Below are positions 53,432 through 61,968 of a stretch of 64,000 nucleotides of DNA, in pieces. Source of the DNA: JAGVSR01 sp964589785 (GTDB taxonomy: Bacteria; Pseudomonadota; Alphaproteobacteria; Rhizobiales; Hyphomicrobiaceae); assembly GCA_964589785.1 (NCBI GenBank), contig CAZPUQ010000002.1, positions 186,001 through 250,000 of the forward strand, written 5' to 3'. Both the position numbers and the translations under genes were made by a program. Position 1 is the stretch's first letter; the number at the start of each line of letters is the position of its first letter. The notes under the pieces were generated by a model, which saw nothing but the letters and a program-made list of their open reading frames with translations, did no database searches and was not told where the DNA came from.

Positions 53432-54502
53432 TCACGCCGCAGCCGCGGCAAGGAGGGCGGGCAGCCGGTCGGCCAGGAGGCGGGCCAGCGCCGCCTGAGG
53501 GTTCTCCGCCAGCGGGACCACCATGCGCAGCGCAGAGGCGTAGCGCTCCGCCGTCAAATCGGACAACGGGATCTCCTGACACCAGCCGCTCTCGGCGAGC
53601 CACCGGCGGTATTGCGCCTCCTTGGCCGGCAGTGAGAGCGATGCGGGCCGCACGGCGATGACGGGGCGGCGCATCCAGATCGCCTCCGACAGCATGGCAC
53701 TCGAATCGGCGGTCACCACGATGGCCCCGCTCGAGGCAAAGAGCCCACCGAGCGTGCCCGAGCCGCTCCGTCTCACGTCGATGAACTCCTCAATCGCGCT
53801 GCCCGGCGTCTGGCTGATGGCCGCGATGCGGTCGCTGATGGCGCCGGGCGTGCGCCGCGAGTTGGCGACGATCCACGTCATGCCGAGGCGGACGCGCGCC
53901 TCGCCGAGAAACGCCAGGAGCTGCGACCAGTCCCTCTCGGAGTAGCGCCCGTCGCCCGAATTGCCGCCGATGAGCAGACCCGACACCTTCGGCAGGCGCC
54001 GATGGTCGATATCGGGCGTGGGGAGCGTCGACGGATCGGCAGGGCAGGGCTTCAGGATCCGCACTTGGTTCGCGGCGGGCCGGTCGGTCGCGTACGAGTT
54101 GAGGGCGAGCGTGAAGTCCTCCGGCCGGTACTTGCGGAGCGAGCCGAAGAACAGGTTCGGGCGTCCCATGCATCGCGCCAGCGCGATGTTGGCAGCGAGC
54201 GTATCGCCCCCGGCGGAGACGATCACATCGGCCTCCGGCAGCGCCGACGGATCAACGCCAAAGACGTGCTTCAGGATGAGGGCCGGCGGCACTTTCCGGT
54301 TCGTCAGCCACGCCAGCGCATCGGTCGGCGCGAGCGCCGGCCGGGCGACAGGGATCGTGGTGACGGCGACCGGGCGGCAGCGTCCTGCGGCCGCGAGAAT
54401 ACCCTCCGCACAGCGGAAGTGTCCTGCGATGCCGTCGCTCAACAGAAGGGCTCTGAGATCGCTCAGGGGGAGGCTCCGGTGACCGGGTGGGCCCCGGACC
54501 AT
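53432..54502 (-). CDS. ELM1/GtrOC1-family protein
   Basis: Protein of 356 residues of the ELM1 (DUF1022) family, a glycosyltransferase-B-like fold. Diagnostic blocks are LLSDGIAGHFRCAEGI, IVSAGGDTLAANIALAR, LLIGGNSGDGRYSERDW and VVTADSSAMLSEAIWMRRPVI. Bacterial members lie in lipopolysaccharide or surface-sugar loci; the activity is not established. A start further in is possible since the first 15 residues are atypical. It follows a glycosyltransferase-like gene by 51 bp on the same strand. Confidence 0.78.
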   Translation of the reverse strand: MVRGPPGHRSLPLSDLRALLLSDGIAGHFRCAEGILAAAGRCRPVAVTTIPVARPALAPTDALAWLTNRKVPPALILKHVFGVDPSALPEADVIVSAGGDTLAANIALARCMGRPNLFFGSLRKYRPEDFTLALNSYATDRPAANQVRILKPCPADPSTLPTPDIDHRRLPKVSGLLIGGNSGDGRYSERDWSQLLAFLGEARVRLGMTWIVANSRRTPGAISDRIAAISQTPGSAIEEFIDVRRSGSGTLGGLFASSGAIVVTADSSAMLSEAIWMRRPVIAVRPASLSLPAKEAQYRRWLAESGWCQEIPLSDLTAERYASALRMVVPLAENPQAALARLLADRLPALLAAAAA

Positions 54503-54553
54503 TCCCGGGCACGCGGGCGATATGATGGCCGGAGCAAGGATATTGGAAAGCCG

Positions 54554-55240
54554 TCAGCTCAGCGCCCAGGCGAGACCGGCGAGGCCAAATACGCCCGCGC
54601 CGATCGCCAGCCAGAGTCTCCGCTGCCGCTGGCGGCGAAGCGCGCGCGGCTTGTTGCGGCTGACCTGGAGCTGCTCGATCACGGGCGCGCCGCCAGCGGC
54701 GTCGAAGACTTTCGCATAGGCGAGCGGCAGGGCGGTTATGCTGAGACTGCCGGCCTTGTCGAGGGCGCGGCAAAGGGTATCCTCGTCGACCTCGTGTGGC
54801 TTGGCACGGGCCGTAAGCCGCACCCAGGCGTCGACGAGAGCCCGGCTCGCGGCCGTATTGCGAAAGTAGATCGTATTTGCCGATGGCCTCAGCCACGTAC
54901 GCCCCCGCTTCGTCACGCGGAAGAGACGGATGGCGACGTCCGTGGTGATGGCATCGAACAGAACGGGAGCCTGATGGATGCGCGCGTCGGCGTCGAGGTA
55001 AAGGATGTCGCGGTCCGGAAACCGAGTGAGGCATCTGGCGATGAAGCCGGGCTTGAGGCGCGTGTTGGCTTCCCAACTGCCCGCCGGCTGAACCTCTTCG
55101 AGGTGGTGGTCGAGACCTTGCTTCGCCAGGCATTCCGCCAGTCCGGCAACGACCTGGGCATAGTCGGGCGTGTAGAACGCGCAGACGACATAGGGCTTCC
55201 CGAGGCGGGCGCCTGTCGCGTGCGCAGGAGATGCAGTCAT
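54554..55240 (-). CDS. Nucleotide-sugar transferase-like protein with C-terminal membrane helix
   Basis: Protein of 228 residues resembling GT-A type nucleotide-diphospho-sugar transferases. The D-x-D element is in DILYLDADARIHQAPVLFD; preceding blocks are YVVCAFYTPDYAQVVAGL and SWEANTRLKPGFIARCL, and NTIYFRNTAASRALVDAW follows. The last 35 residues are a basic stretch RALRRQRQRRLWLA and one hydrophobic helix, making it a candidate tail-anchored enzyme facing the cytoplasm. Substrate unknown. Operon with the ELM1-like gene. Confidence 0.72.
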   Translation of the reverse strand: MTASPAHATGARLGKPYVVCAFYTPDYAQVVAGLAECLAKQGLDHHLEEVQPAGSWEANTRLKPGFIARCLTRFPDRDILYLDADARIHQAPVLFDAITTDVAIRLFRVTKRGRTWLRPSANTIYFRNTAASRALVDAWVRLTARAKPHEVDEDTLCRALDKAGSLSITALPLAYAKVFDAAGGAPVIEQLQVSRNKPRALRRQRQRRLWLAIGAGVFGLAGLAWALS

Positions 55241-55640
55241 GGTTGAATCCGGTCGCAGGGGGGCGTGGAGGTGGCGGACGGGGCAGCGTCCGGATGGCAC
55301 ACCGGAATGCGCAATGTTGGCGCCGACAGTAAGCAAAGTGGGCGCCAGGGAAAAGGGGCTGCTTACAAGAGTGATAAGCGAATGGGTGTCTGCGCCGATG
55401 ATCCGCGGTGGGCGGACGAGTATTGTCGGGCGATGCTTAAAGCTGTAAACGCAGGCGGACGCGCCCGGGAGCAATAGGGTCGAGCGAGGTCAAGCATGGC
55501 AGGCCAGGTCTGGCCGTGAAGACGGGTCAGCGGCAGGCCACCGACACCCGACGAGGGCTCATCGGTTGCTCCGAATGCTCATACCCTGCTCGTTGTCGCC
55601 ACCGGAGGTCGGGCCGGGGCTCGAATGGAGTGTCGGTGAC
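55241..55640. other. Divergent intergenic region between two glycosyltransferase genes
   Basis: These 400 bp hold no convincing gene. A 70-codon open frame on the plus strand (55265-55477) has no recognisable domain, poor initiation context and a composition unlike its neighbours. The region must carry the two divergent promoters; a slightly AT-richer part lies at 55320-55450. Confidence 0.35.
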
Positions 55641-56486
55641 ATGGACCGCCCGCGCGATCTCTTACCAGTCTCGGTCGTCACCGTTATGTACAACAGTGCC
55701 CACTGCGTCGCGCGCGCCCTTTCCTCGGTGCCCGATGCGCTGGAGCGTATCGTGGTGGACAACGCGAGCGCGGATCGGTCGTGCGACGTGGCGACGCCGC
55801 TCGCGAGCCTGCTGATCCGCAACGCACGCAACGTCGGGTTCGGTGCGGCGTGCAATACGGGGGCCCTGCGGGCCCATGGCGAGTTTCTGCTGTTCCTCAA
55901 CCCGGACGCGATCCTGGCCCCTGACGCCCTGGCGCGCCTCGTCGCGGCCGCGCGGCAATGTCCTGACGCGGTCGCCTTCGGGGCACGGGGGGAGCTTCCC
56001 GACGCAGGCGACATCGACACGGACGATCTCGACCAGCTTCGTCACGCGGAACGCAAGCAGCGCGCCTCAGGCACGCAAGCCGCAGGACGCGGCGCCGCGA
56101 AGATCACCGGCGTGGCCCTGATGTGTCGGGCTTCGACGTTCCGGGACGTCGGCGGCTTCGATGAGAACTTTTTCCTCTACTTCGAGGACGAGGATCTCTG
56201 CCGGCGGCTGGCCGAGCGCGGGCGGCTGATGCTCGTCGAGGAGGCCGTCTGCTATCACCTGCCGGGGACCGGCGCACGCCTGACGCCGCGCCAGCGTTTC
56301 GTGAAATACCGGCACTACGGCCATTCCCGTGTGCGCTTCGGCCGCAAGCATGGTACGGGCTTCCGTCCGCTCGGCGCCGCCATCGAGCAGGCGGCGAAGG
56401 GCATCCTGGCGCTTCTCACGGCCGATATGCCTCGTTCCGCGCAGCACTTCGGCCGCGCGGTGGGATATGTTGAGGGCGAGGGATAG
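55641..56486 (+). CDS. Family 2 glycosyltransferase (rhamnosyltransferase-like)
   Basis: Glycosyltransferase of 281 residues. The GT2 N-terminal strand SVVTVMYNSAHCVARAL, the nucleotide region IVVDNASADRS, NVGFGAACNTGALRAHGEFLLFLNPDAIL (N-P-D as the D-x-D equivalent), and the acceptor region VGGFDENFFLYFEDEDLCRRL define the dTDP-rhamnose-type subgroup (WbbL-like). It likely adds a sugar to a surface glycan. ATG 55641 is used; upstream in-frame sequence lacks resemblance. Followed after 74 bp by the RgpF-related gene. Confidence 0.85.
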   Translation: MDRPRDLLPVSVVTVMYNSAHCVARALSSVPDALERIVVDNASADRSCDVATPLASLLIRNARNVGFGAACNTGALRAHGEFLLFLNPDAILAPDALARLVAAARQCPDAVAFGARGELPDAGDIDTDDLDQLRHAERKQRASGTQAAGRGAAKITGVALMCRASTFRDVGGFDENFFLYFEDEDLCRRLAERGRLMLVEEAVCYHLPGTGARLTPRQRFVKYRHYGHSRVRFGRKHGTGFRPLGAAIEQAAKGILALLTADMPRSAQHFGRAVGYVEGEG

Positions 56487-56507
56487 GCCTGTTGTGAGGA
56501 AGGCCTA
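56484..56507. terminator. Inverted repeat overlapping the glycosyltransferase stop codon
   Basis: TAGGCCT (56484-56490) and AGGCCTA (56501-56507) form a perfect 7-bp stem with a 10-base loop; the first arm includes the stop codon. No T-run follows, so a terminator or a message-stability element is possible. Confidence 0.3.
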
Positions 56508-56559
56508 GCCAGGTAGCGGCCCTCAGCTATAAGGGGGTGGACGCTCAAGAGTTCTGCGT

Positions 56560-57480
56560 ATGCAAAAAATGTTGACATTTCAGGAGTCGAAGGTCGGGCC
56601 ATTTGCACTGGCTGCGCCAACTGCAGAGCTCAATGCCGGACTTCGGGCCCTCCTTCGGCATCCCTTCAATTCGGAAAAGCGTCGTCGCTATCTTTCCAAG
56701 CAGCGCTTTCTGTTGAACGCCGCGCGCGCCGCCGTGGATTTGCCGGACCTCTCGTGCGACTACCCGGCGGTACTTGCCGGCTGTGCGGTTCACATCCATG
56801 CCTACTATCCAGCCGTGCTGGACGAGATTCTATCCGTGTTTGGCCCGGTTTCGCGTCAAAATATTCACGTCAAGGTCACCGTCGTGCAGCCTCCGATGCA
56901 GGCCTTTGCGATCAACTTGCTGCGCGAGAAGGGCTTCGGCTCGTTCTGCGTCGACGTCGTGCCCAACATCGGGCGCGACCTGGGCCCGCTCTTCACGGAA
57001 TGCGTGCAACTGTTTAAGGATTTCAAATACGTCGCACACCTTCATACCAAGCGGAGCAGTCACAGCGCTTTCGGCGACGACTGGAGACGCTATTTGGTGT
57101 CAAACGTCGTCGGTTCGGACGACTGCATTCGCAGGCAGATCGCCTACCTCGAGCATGAGAACAATTGTGGCGTCCTGTATCCGCAGAATTATACGCACAG
57201 CCTCCAGGCTACCTACTCGAAGGGCAACGTCGCCGGCATCGCGGCGCTGTTGCGACGACTCGATCCGAGCTGGACATACGAGTTGCGAGATTTCCCGGCG
57301 GGCTCGATGTGCTGGCTCAGATCCGATGCCTTCTCGCCCATCCTCGATCGCATGCCGCCAATCCAGTCTTACGATCCGGAGCTCGGCCAGATCGACGGCA
57401 CGCTCGCCCACGCAATCGAGCGCTGCCTGACGCTGATCCCCCACAAACTCGGCTACAGCTGCGTCGCGTTCCGCGCATAA
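56560..57480 (+). CDS. RgpF-related protein, C-terminal half of the rhamnan synthesis F architecture
   Basis: Protein of 306 residues resembling the second half of rhamnan synthesis protein F. Matching blocks are VHIHAYYPAVLDEILSVFG, VVPNIGRDLGPLFTECVQL, KYVAHLHTKRSSHSAFGDDW, YLEHENNCGVLYPQNY and DFPAGSMCWLRSDAF. The first half of that family is absent here but occurs at the end of the convergent gene at 57513-59762. Predicted role: polymerising or modifying a rhamnose-type glycan. Start ATG 56560, with ATG 56569 possible. Confidence 0.78.
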   Translation: MQKMLTFQESKVGPFALAAPTAELNAGLRALLRHPFNSEKRRRYLSKQRFLLNAARAAVDLPDLSCDYPAVLAGCAVHIHAYYPAVLDEILSVFGPVSRQNIHVKVTVVQPPMQAFAINLLREKGFGSFCVDVVPNIGRDLGPLFTECVQLFKDFKYVAHLHTKRSSHSAFGDDWRRYLVSNVVGSDDCIRRQIAYLEHENNCGVLYPQNYTHSLQATYSKGNVAGIAALLRRLDPSWTYELRDFPAGSMCWLRSDAFSPILDRMPPIQSYDPELGQIDGTLAHAIERCLTLIPHKLGYSCVAFRA

Positions 57481-57512
57481 GCAGCAGACCGTTGCGGAGT
57501 GCGCGAGGGGTC

Positions 57513-59762
57513 TTATGCGTTCGATTTCTTGATCCGTGCGCGCCGGCGGCGGTTCCATTGTCGCAATCTGGAAAAAAAGCTCTCCCCCACCAGTGCCGCG
57601 CAGAAGGCCGCCAGCCTCCGGTCGAGCGGGAGGTTCTTTCTATCCTTAATCCTGGTTCTGCTCATTTCCACGAGATGACGCTCGATGACGGAAAGATCCG
57701 TGCCATAGCTTTGGAGAAGTGCGCGCCAGTGTTGGATGCGAGCTCTGTTCGGGTTGGAGTGAATCAGTTCGGCCTTGATGAACGGCGTCCCGCACAGCAG
57801 AAGTCTCTCCCAGAAATCGATAGTAGGATTGCCTTGAAGCGGTTCCGTCAGCGCCGCGCCAGGGAAGAGGGTCTGGTAGTCGAACAGCACTTTTCGCCGA
57901 AGATCCCCCGAACGACCGGCGATTTCGTAGAGCTTCAGCTCACAGTTCTGAATCACGAGAGTTTTGCATGTCTCCTCGCGAAGCTGGCTCCAAAAGTCGC
58001 GGATGTGCCAATCGCACAGGGCAGCTCCCTGCAGTTGGAAGAAGTAACTCTGGACATGATAAGCAGGTGTGTTCGATTCCGTTAGCGCGATGAATTCCGC
58101 TGGATCGTCGCGCAACACCGCGATCAAAGCGTCGAACGCCGCTCGCCGCGCAAGGAGAATGCTGTCGTTCAGGAATACGAGGCGCTGCAAACGCCAAAGT
58201 TCCGGTTTGGCGGCCAGCAAAGCGGCCCAGGCCGCGAAATCGTAGCCGCCATTCTTGCGGCAGCTGACGGTCGTGGCCGACGCCAGGCTTGTCATGTCGG
58301 GTCGGATATCTGGCTCGTCAGCTGCAAGGCAGACGTGCACATCGAAACCCTGATCCGACATAACCTCGCACAGCTGGATCAGGCCGGGGGTCGGAGTTCC
58401 GTCCGGGGCAAATCCGACGAGCAGGCACGCATCCTTGTGGCGTGGTGCGGTCGCGTGATGGAATACGGGGGCGCGTTGCCGTGCGTAGGGAAGCTCGCTT
58501 GCGCCGACGGGATTGTCCGCGTGCACATCGGCGAGAGCCTTTTCGGCGAGCGGCAAGAAGTGTGCAGGCTCCTGCGCGAATTGGGCGCCTGTCTCGATCT
58601 CAAATCGCATAACCCGCGACGCGCCCTCGAGCAAAGGCTCCACGATGCGGGGAGGGTAGCCGCGTCGACGGAGTTGAAGTCCTGAATAGAGCAGTCCGCA
58701 TCCCAACCAAGACGGAAACCGGGTATTGTCGGAGACACGTTGCAGTAATGCTGCCTCAACGGATGGCGTCGGGTTCCACAGATCGATCTGATATTTGTAC
58801 CGCATCATCCTTTCAAACTTCGGAAAGATGTCATCGGCTTCTGCCAAACGTCCTAGGTTGGTGGCGTCCTTCAGCAACCGATAGAGCGCGCCCCCTGCGA
58901 CATGAGGGTCGCGATTATCGGCCAGTCCCTGCAGGTAGCTCAAATAGGAATCCCAGCACTCGAAACGCTTGCGGATCGGAGGGAGAGGGCGGTGCGAGGC
59001 CCATGCAAAAAGCCGGGTACCGGTGTTCCGGACGAGGGTGTGTTGGAACCCGCAGCGGCGGAGTAGAGCGTCGAGCGCGCAATCTCGTGCGAGAAAAAAG
59101 TGGAAGCCCGGTGAAAGTGCCGCAATTAGGTCGCAAGCGGCAGTTTCCGGCGCGATGGAATCCGCGGACGGCGTCGTCAGGATCAGTATTCCATCATCGC
59201 CAATAGCCTCGCTGATCTCGCGCACGAATTTCTCGGGATCCGGAACATGTTCGATGACCTCGTTGGAGAAGACATATTTGAACTTGACACCGGCAATCTC
59301 AGGCGTATCGGCGTAGTAAGAATGATAGATTTCAGTGCCCAACTTTTCTTTACCGAGCCGTCCGTAGAAGCTTGTCTCAAGGCCCACCGCCCGACCAAGC
59401 TGCATGGTCTGCCAGTAGTGGGGGATGAAGCCAAAGCCGCACCCTACGTCGAGCAGGTCCCCGCCCTCGGGGTCTGCGACAGCAAGAAGAGGTTCCAGCA
59501 TGGCGGAGATGCCGGCACCGGATTGGACGTAGTGGAGCCAATAAGACTGTTCGAAACCGACGAAGTCGTAGCCGATGACAGGATCATCGTCGGTGTAGTG
59601 CATAGAGCGGCAGGCAGTACATTCGGCAAGATGGAGCTTTTCGAGAGCCGGGCCTTGCGTAGCGACGGTCAAAACTGCCTTGGCGTCGCCGTGCCCACAC
59701 ATCGGACATATGGAATGGACGTGGCCGCCGTCACGCACAAACTCCACGCGCAAATCAATCAC
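57513..59762 (-). CDS. Fusion of SAM methyltransferase and RgpF N-terminal-type domain
   Basis: Protein of 749 residues starting with GTG 59762 (ribosome site weak). A zinc-ribbon-like C19-x2-C22 ... C48-x2-C51 pair precedes a class I methyltransferase with DLLDVGCGFGFIPHYWQ, EVIEHVPDPEKFV and LILTTPSADSIAP. A linker of about 170 helical residues follows, then from about residue 440 a domain like the first half of RgpF: DACLLVGFAPDG, SCRKNGGYDFAAWAALLA, RLVFLNDSILLA, FIALTESN and VQSYFFQLQGAALCDWHIRDFW. The tail is strongly basic. The gene is visibly less GC-rich than its neighbours, suggesting transfer. Likely methylates and/or extends a surface glycan. Confidence 0.8.
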   Translation of the reverse strand: MIDLRVEFVRDGGHVHSICPMCGHGDAKAVLTVATQGPALEKLHLAECTACRSMHYTDDDPVIGYDFVGFEQSYWLHYVQSGAGISAMLEPLLAVADPEGGDLLDVGCGFGFIPHYWQTMQLGRAVGLETSFYGRLGKEKLGTEIYHSYYADTPEIAGVKFKYVFSNEVIEHVPDPEKFVREISEAIGDDGILILTTPSADSIAPETAACDLIAALSPGFHFFLARDCALDALLRRCGFQHTLVRNTGTRLFAWASHRPLPPIRKRFECWDSYLSYLQGLADNRDPHVAGGALYRLLKDATNLGRLAEADDIFPKFERMMRYKYQIDLWNPTPSVEAALLQRVSDNTRFPSWLGCGLLYSGLQLRRRGYPPRIVEPLLEGASRVMRFEIETGAQFAQEPAHFLPLAEKALADVHADNPVGASELPYARQRAPVFHHATAPRHKDACLLVGFAPDGTPTPGLIQLCEVMSDQGFDVHVCLAADEPDIRPDMTSLASATTVSCRKNGGYDFAAWAALLAAKPELWRLQRLVFLNDSILLARRAAFDALIAVLRDDPAEFIALTESNTPAYHVQSYFFQLQGAALCDWHIRDFWSQLREETCKTLVIQNCELKLYEIAGRSGDLRRKVLFDYQTLFPGAALTEPLQGNPTIDFWERLLLCGTPFIKAELIHSNPNRARIQHWRALLQSYGTDLSVIERHLVEMSRTRIKDRKNLPLDRRLAAFCAALVGESFFSRLRQWNRRRRARIKKSNA

Positions 59763-60207
59763 TCCAACAGCAGTAAGAGATCGCTTTGATCACTATGCGT
59801 TCTGGTAGCGTCTTTCAAGGCTGCTACCGCGTCTACCGAATACTTGCTTGCGATCCACTGCCGGCTTAGGCGCCGTCCAGACTCCTGTCTGGATATCCCT
59901 GTCATAAGGGCTGGCCAGTGGGTTCGCCGCAGTGCTGGTTGTCATTCTCTGGGCGCCGATCAACTCACGGTACCGCATAGATTATGGCTGTGATCCTGGC
60001 AACGTGCTGCCGGCGACGGTGCGGCCGCTGATCGCTCCGGGCACCGAAAAGCAAGGCCTTCCAGCGATCTATTGGTTGCCTCGGGCTTCCGCTTGCGGCT
60101 GATGCAGCGCGTCGCGCGGCGACCCTGCTGGCGGGGAAGTGTTTTCCGGCTATACAGCCGACAAAGGCACTGCGGCAGCGACGCGGGGCATCAAGAGCAG
60201 GCGAGGG
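59763..60207. other. Divergent intergenic region between fusion gene and ABC exporter
   Basis: No firm gene in 445 bp. A 61-codon minus-strand frame (59978-59793) ending just before the fusion gene has no recognisable domain and may be noise. The composition is mixed, with lower GC on the left half, consistent with the edge of a transferred segment. Confidence 0.35.
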
Positions 60208-61959
60208 ATGAAGCAGGGCACCACACTCGATCTCTGGCCGGTTTTGAAGCGGATCCTGCGCGAGGACGGCTCGCGCTACTGGTCGCGCTACGCGTTGGCC
60301 ATTCTGTTCATGTCGGTGACGGCCGGCTGCACGGCGCTGGCCGCGTGGATCATGAAGGACGTGATCAACAAGATCTTCGTCGAGCGGGACCAGACGGCCA
60401 TGCTCGTCATTCCCCTCATCATCACCGGCCTGTTCTTCCTGCGCGGGCTGTCGATGTACGCGGGCGAGGTCGTGCTGAGCCGGGTCGGCAACAAGATCGT
60501 CGCGGAAACCCAGGCGAAGCTCTACCGCCACCTGCTGACGATGGATACGGCGTTCTTCAAGGCCCATCCTTCGGGTGACCTCATCACGCGCATCACGGTC
60601 AACGCCAACTCGATGCGCGAGCTCCTGAACCAGGTGAGCCTCAGCCTCGGCCGCGATGCGATGACCCTGCTGGGGCTGCTCGGGGTCATGCTGAGCCAGG
60701 ACCTCACGATGTTCCTCATCGTGTTCGCGGTCGGGCCGTTCGCGATCATCGCCTTGAAGAGGCTGACGCAGCGCATCCACACCTCCGCGCGCAAGTCCTA
60801 CGCCTCCAACGCCGACGTCATTTCGACGGTCCGCGACACGGTGCAGGGCATCCAGACGGTGAAGTCGTTCCAGCTCGAGGAAAGGCTCGACAACGCGCTT
60901 TCATCCACGGTCGACACCATCCGCCGCACGAACAACAAGATGGCGGCCATCCAGGCGAGCATCGCGCCGCTGATCGAGATCTTTGCCGGCGCAGCCGTCG
61001 CGGGCGTCATCTTCTATGCCGGCTGGCGCCTCAGCGCCGAGGGCAGCCCGCCGGGCTCGTTCTTCGCCTTCGTCACGGCGCTCCTCATGGCGGCGGAGCC
61101 GGCGCGGCGCCTCGCCCGCGTGCAGGGGCAGATGACGACCAGCGCGACAGGCGTGCGCATGATCTACGAGATCCTCGACATGGTTCCCAAGGAGCCCGCC
61201 GATCCGGACGAGCCCGCGCTTCGGGTGACGGCGGGCACGGTCGAGCTCGACCGCGTGTCGTTCGGCTACGGGGATGCGGGCGACGTGCTGAAGGGGGTCT
61301 CGTTCACCGCGCCGGGCGGCCGGACGACGGCGCTCGTCGGGCTGTCGGGCAGCGGCAAATCGACGACGCTCAGCCTCATTCTGCGGTTCTGGGACCCGAC
61401 GTCGGGCACGATCCGCATCGACGGCCAGGACATCAAGGCGGTCTCGCTGCAGAGCCTGCGCCGGCAGATCTCGTTCGTCAGCCAGGACACGTTCCTGTTC
61501 CAGGGCACGATCAAGGACAATCTCGTCGCGGGCACCGGGGAGCGGACGATGGAGGATATCGTCGCGGCCGCCCGCTTTGCCCAGATCCACGACTTCATCG
61601 CGAGCCTTCCGGGCGGCTACGACACGCCGGTCGGCGAGCTGGGCTCGCGCCTGTCGGGCGGGCAGCGCCAGCGGATCGCCATCGCACGGGCCTTCCTCAA
61701 GGACGCGCCGATCCTCCTGCTCGACGAGCCGACGTCGGCGCTGGACAGCGAGACGGAGATGGCGCTCCGGAAGTCCTTGGAGAAGCTCTCCGAGGGGCGC
61801 ACGACCATCGTCATCGCGCATCGGCTCGCCACGGTCGTGAGCGCGGATCAGATCCTCGTTCTGGAGAACGGGCGCATCGTGGAGACCGGCACGCACCGCG
61901 ACCTCATCGGCCAGGGGGCCGCCTACGCCCGCATCTACGAGCTGCAGCGCCTGCATTGA
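60208..61959 (+). CDS. MsbA-like ABC exporter, fused permease and ATPase
   Basis: Half-transporter of 583 residues that would act as a homodimer. Six membrane helices (about 25-300), then the ATPase with Walker A ALVGLSGSGKSTT, Q-loop SFVSQDTFLFQGTIKDNL, signature RLSGGQRQRIAIARAF, Walker B ILLLDEPTSALDSETE and H-loop IVIAHRLATV. The closest known type is MsbA/lipid-flippase-like. Being next to the glycan island it may export a lipid-linked sugar or lipid, but drugs or peptides cannot be excluded. Start ATG 60208 has AGG upstream; the open frame begins further left. Confidence 0.88.
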   Translation: MKQGTTLDLWPVLKRILREDGSRYWSRYALAILFMSVTAGCTALAAWIMKDVINKIFVERDQTAMLVIPLIITGLFFLRGLSMYAGEVVLSRVGNKIVAETQAKLYRHLLTMDTAFFKAHPSGDLITRITVNANSMRELLNQVSLSLGRDAMTLLGLLGVMLSQDLTMFLIVFAVGPFAIIALKRLTQRIHTSARKSYASNADVISTVRDTVQGIQTVKSFQLEERLDNALSSTVDTIRRTNNKMAAIQASIAPLIEIFAGAAVAGVIFYAGWRLSAEGSPPGSFFAFVTALLMAAEPARRLARVQGQMTTSATGVRMIYEILDMVPKEPADPDEPALRVTAGTVELDRVSFGYGDAGDVLKGVSFTAPGGRTTALVGLSGSGKSTTLSLILRFWDPTSGTIRIDGQDIKAVSLQSLRRQISFVSQDTFLFQGTIKDNLVAGTGERTMEDIVAAARFAQIHDFIASLPGGYDTPVGELGSRLSGGQRQRIAIARAFLKDAPILLLDEPTSALDSETEMALRKSLEKLSEGRTTIVIAHRLATVVSADQILVLENGRIVETGTHRDLIGQGAAYARIYELQRLH

Positions 61960-61968
61960 GCGCGGCCG

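Noticed and set aside
55265..55477. Possible 70-residue protein in the glycan island
   Set aside because: No ribosome site, no domain, composition unlike coding regions nearby; kept only as intergenic.
59793..59978. Possible 61-residue protein upstream of the fusion gene
   Set aside because: No recognisable domain and no clear initiation site; cannot be supported without conservation data.
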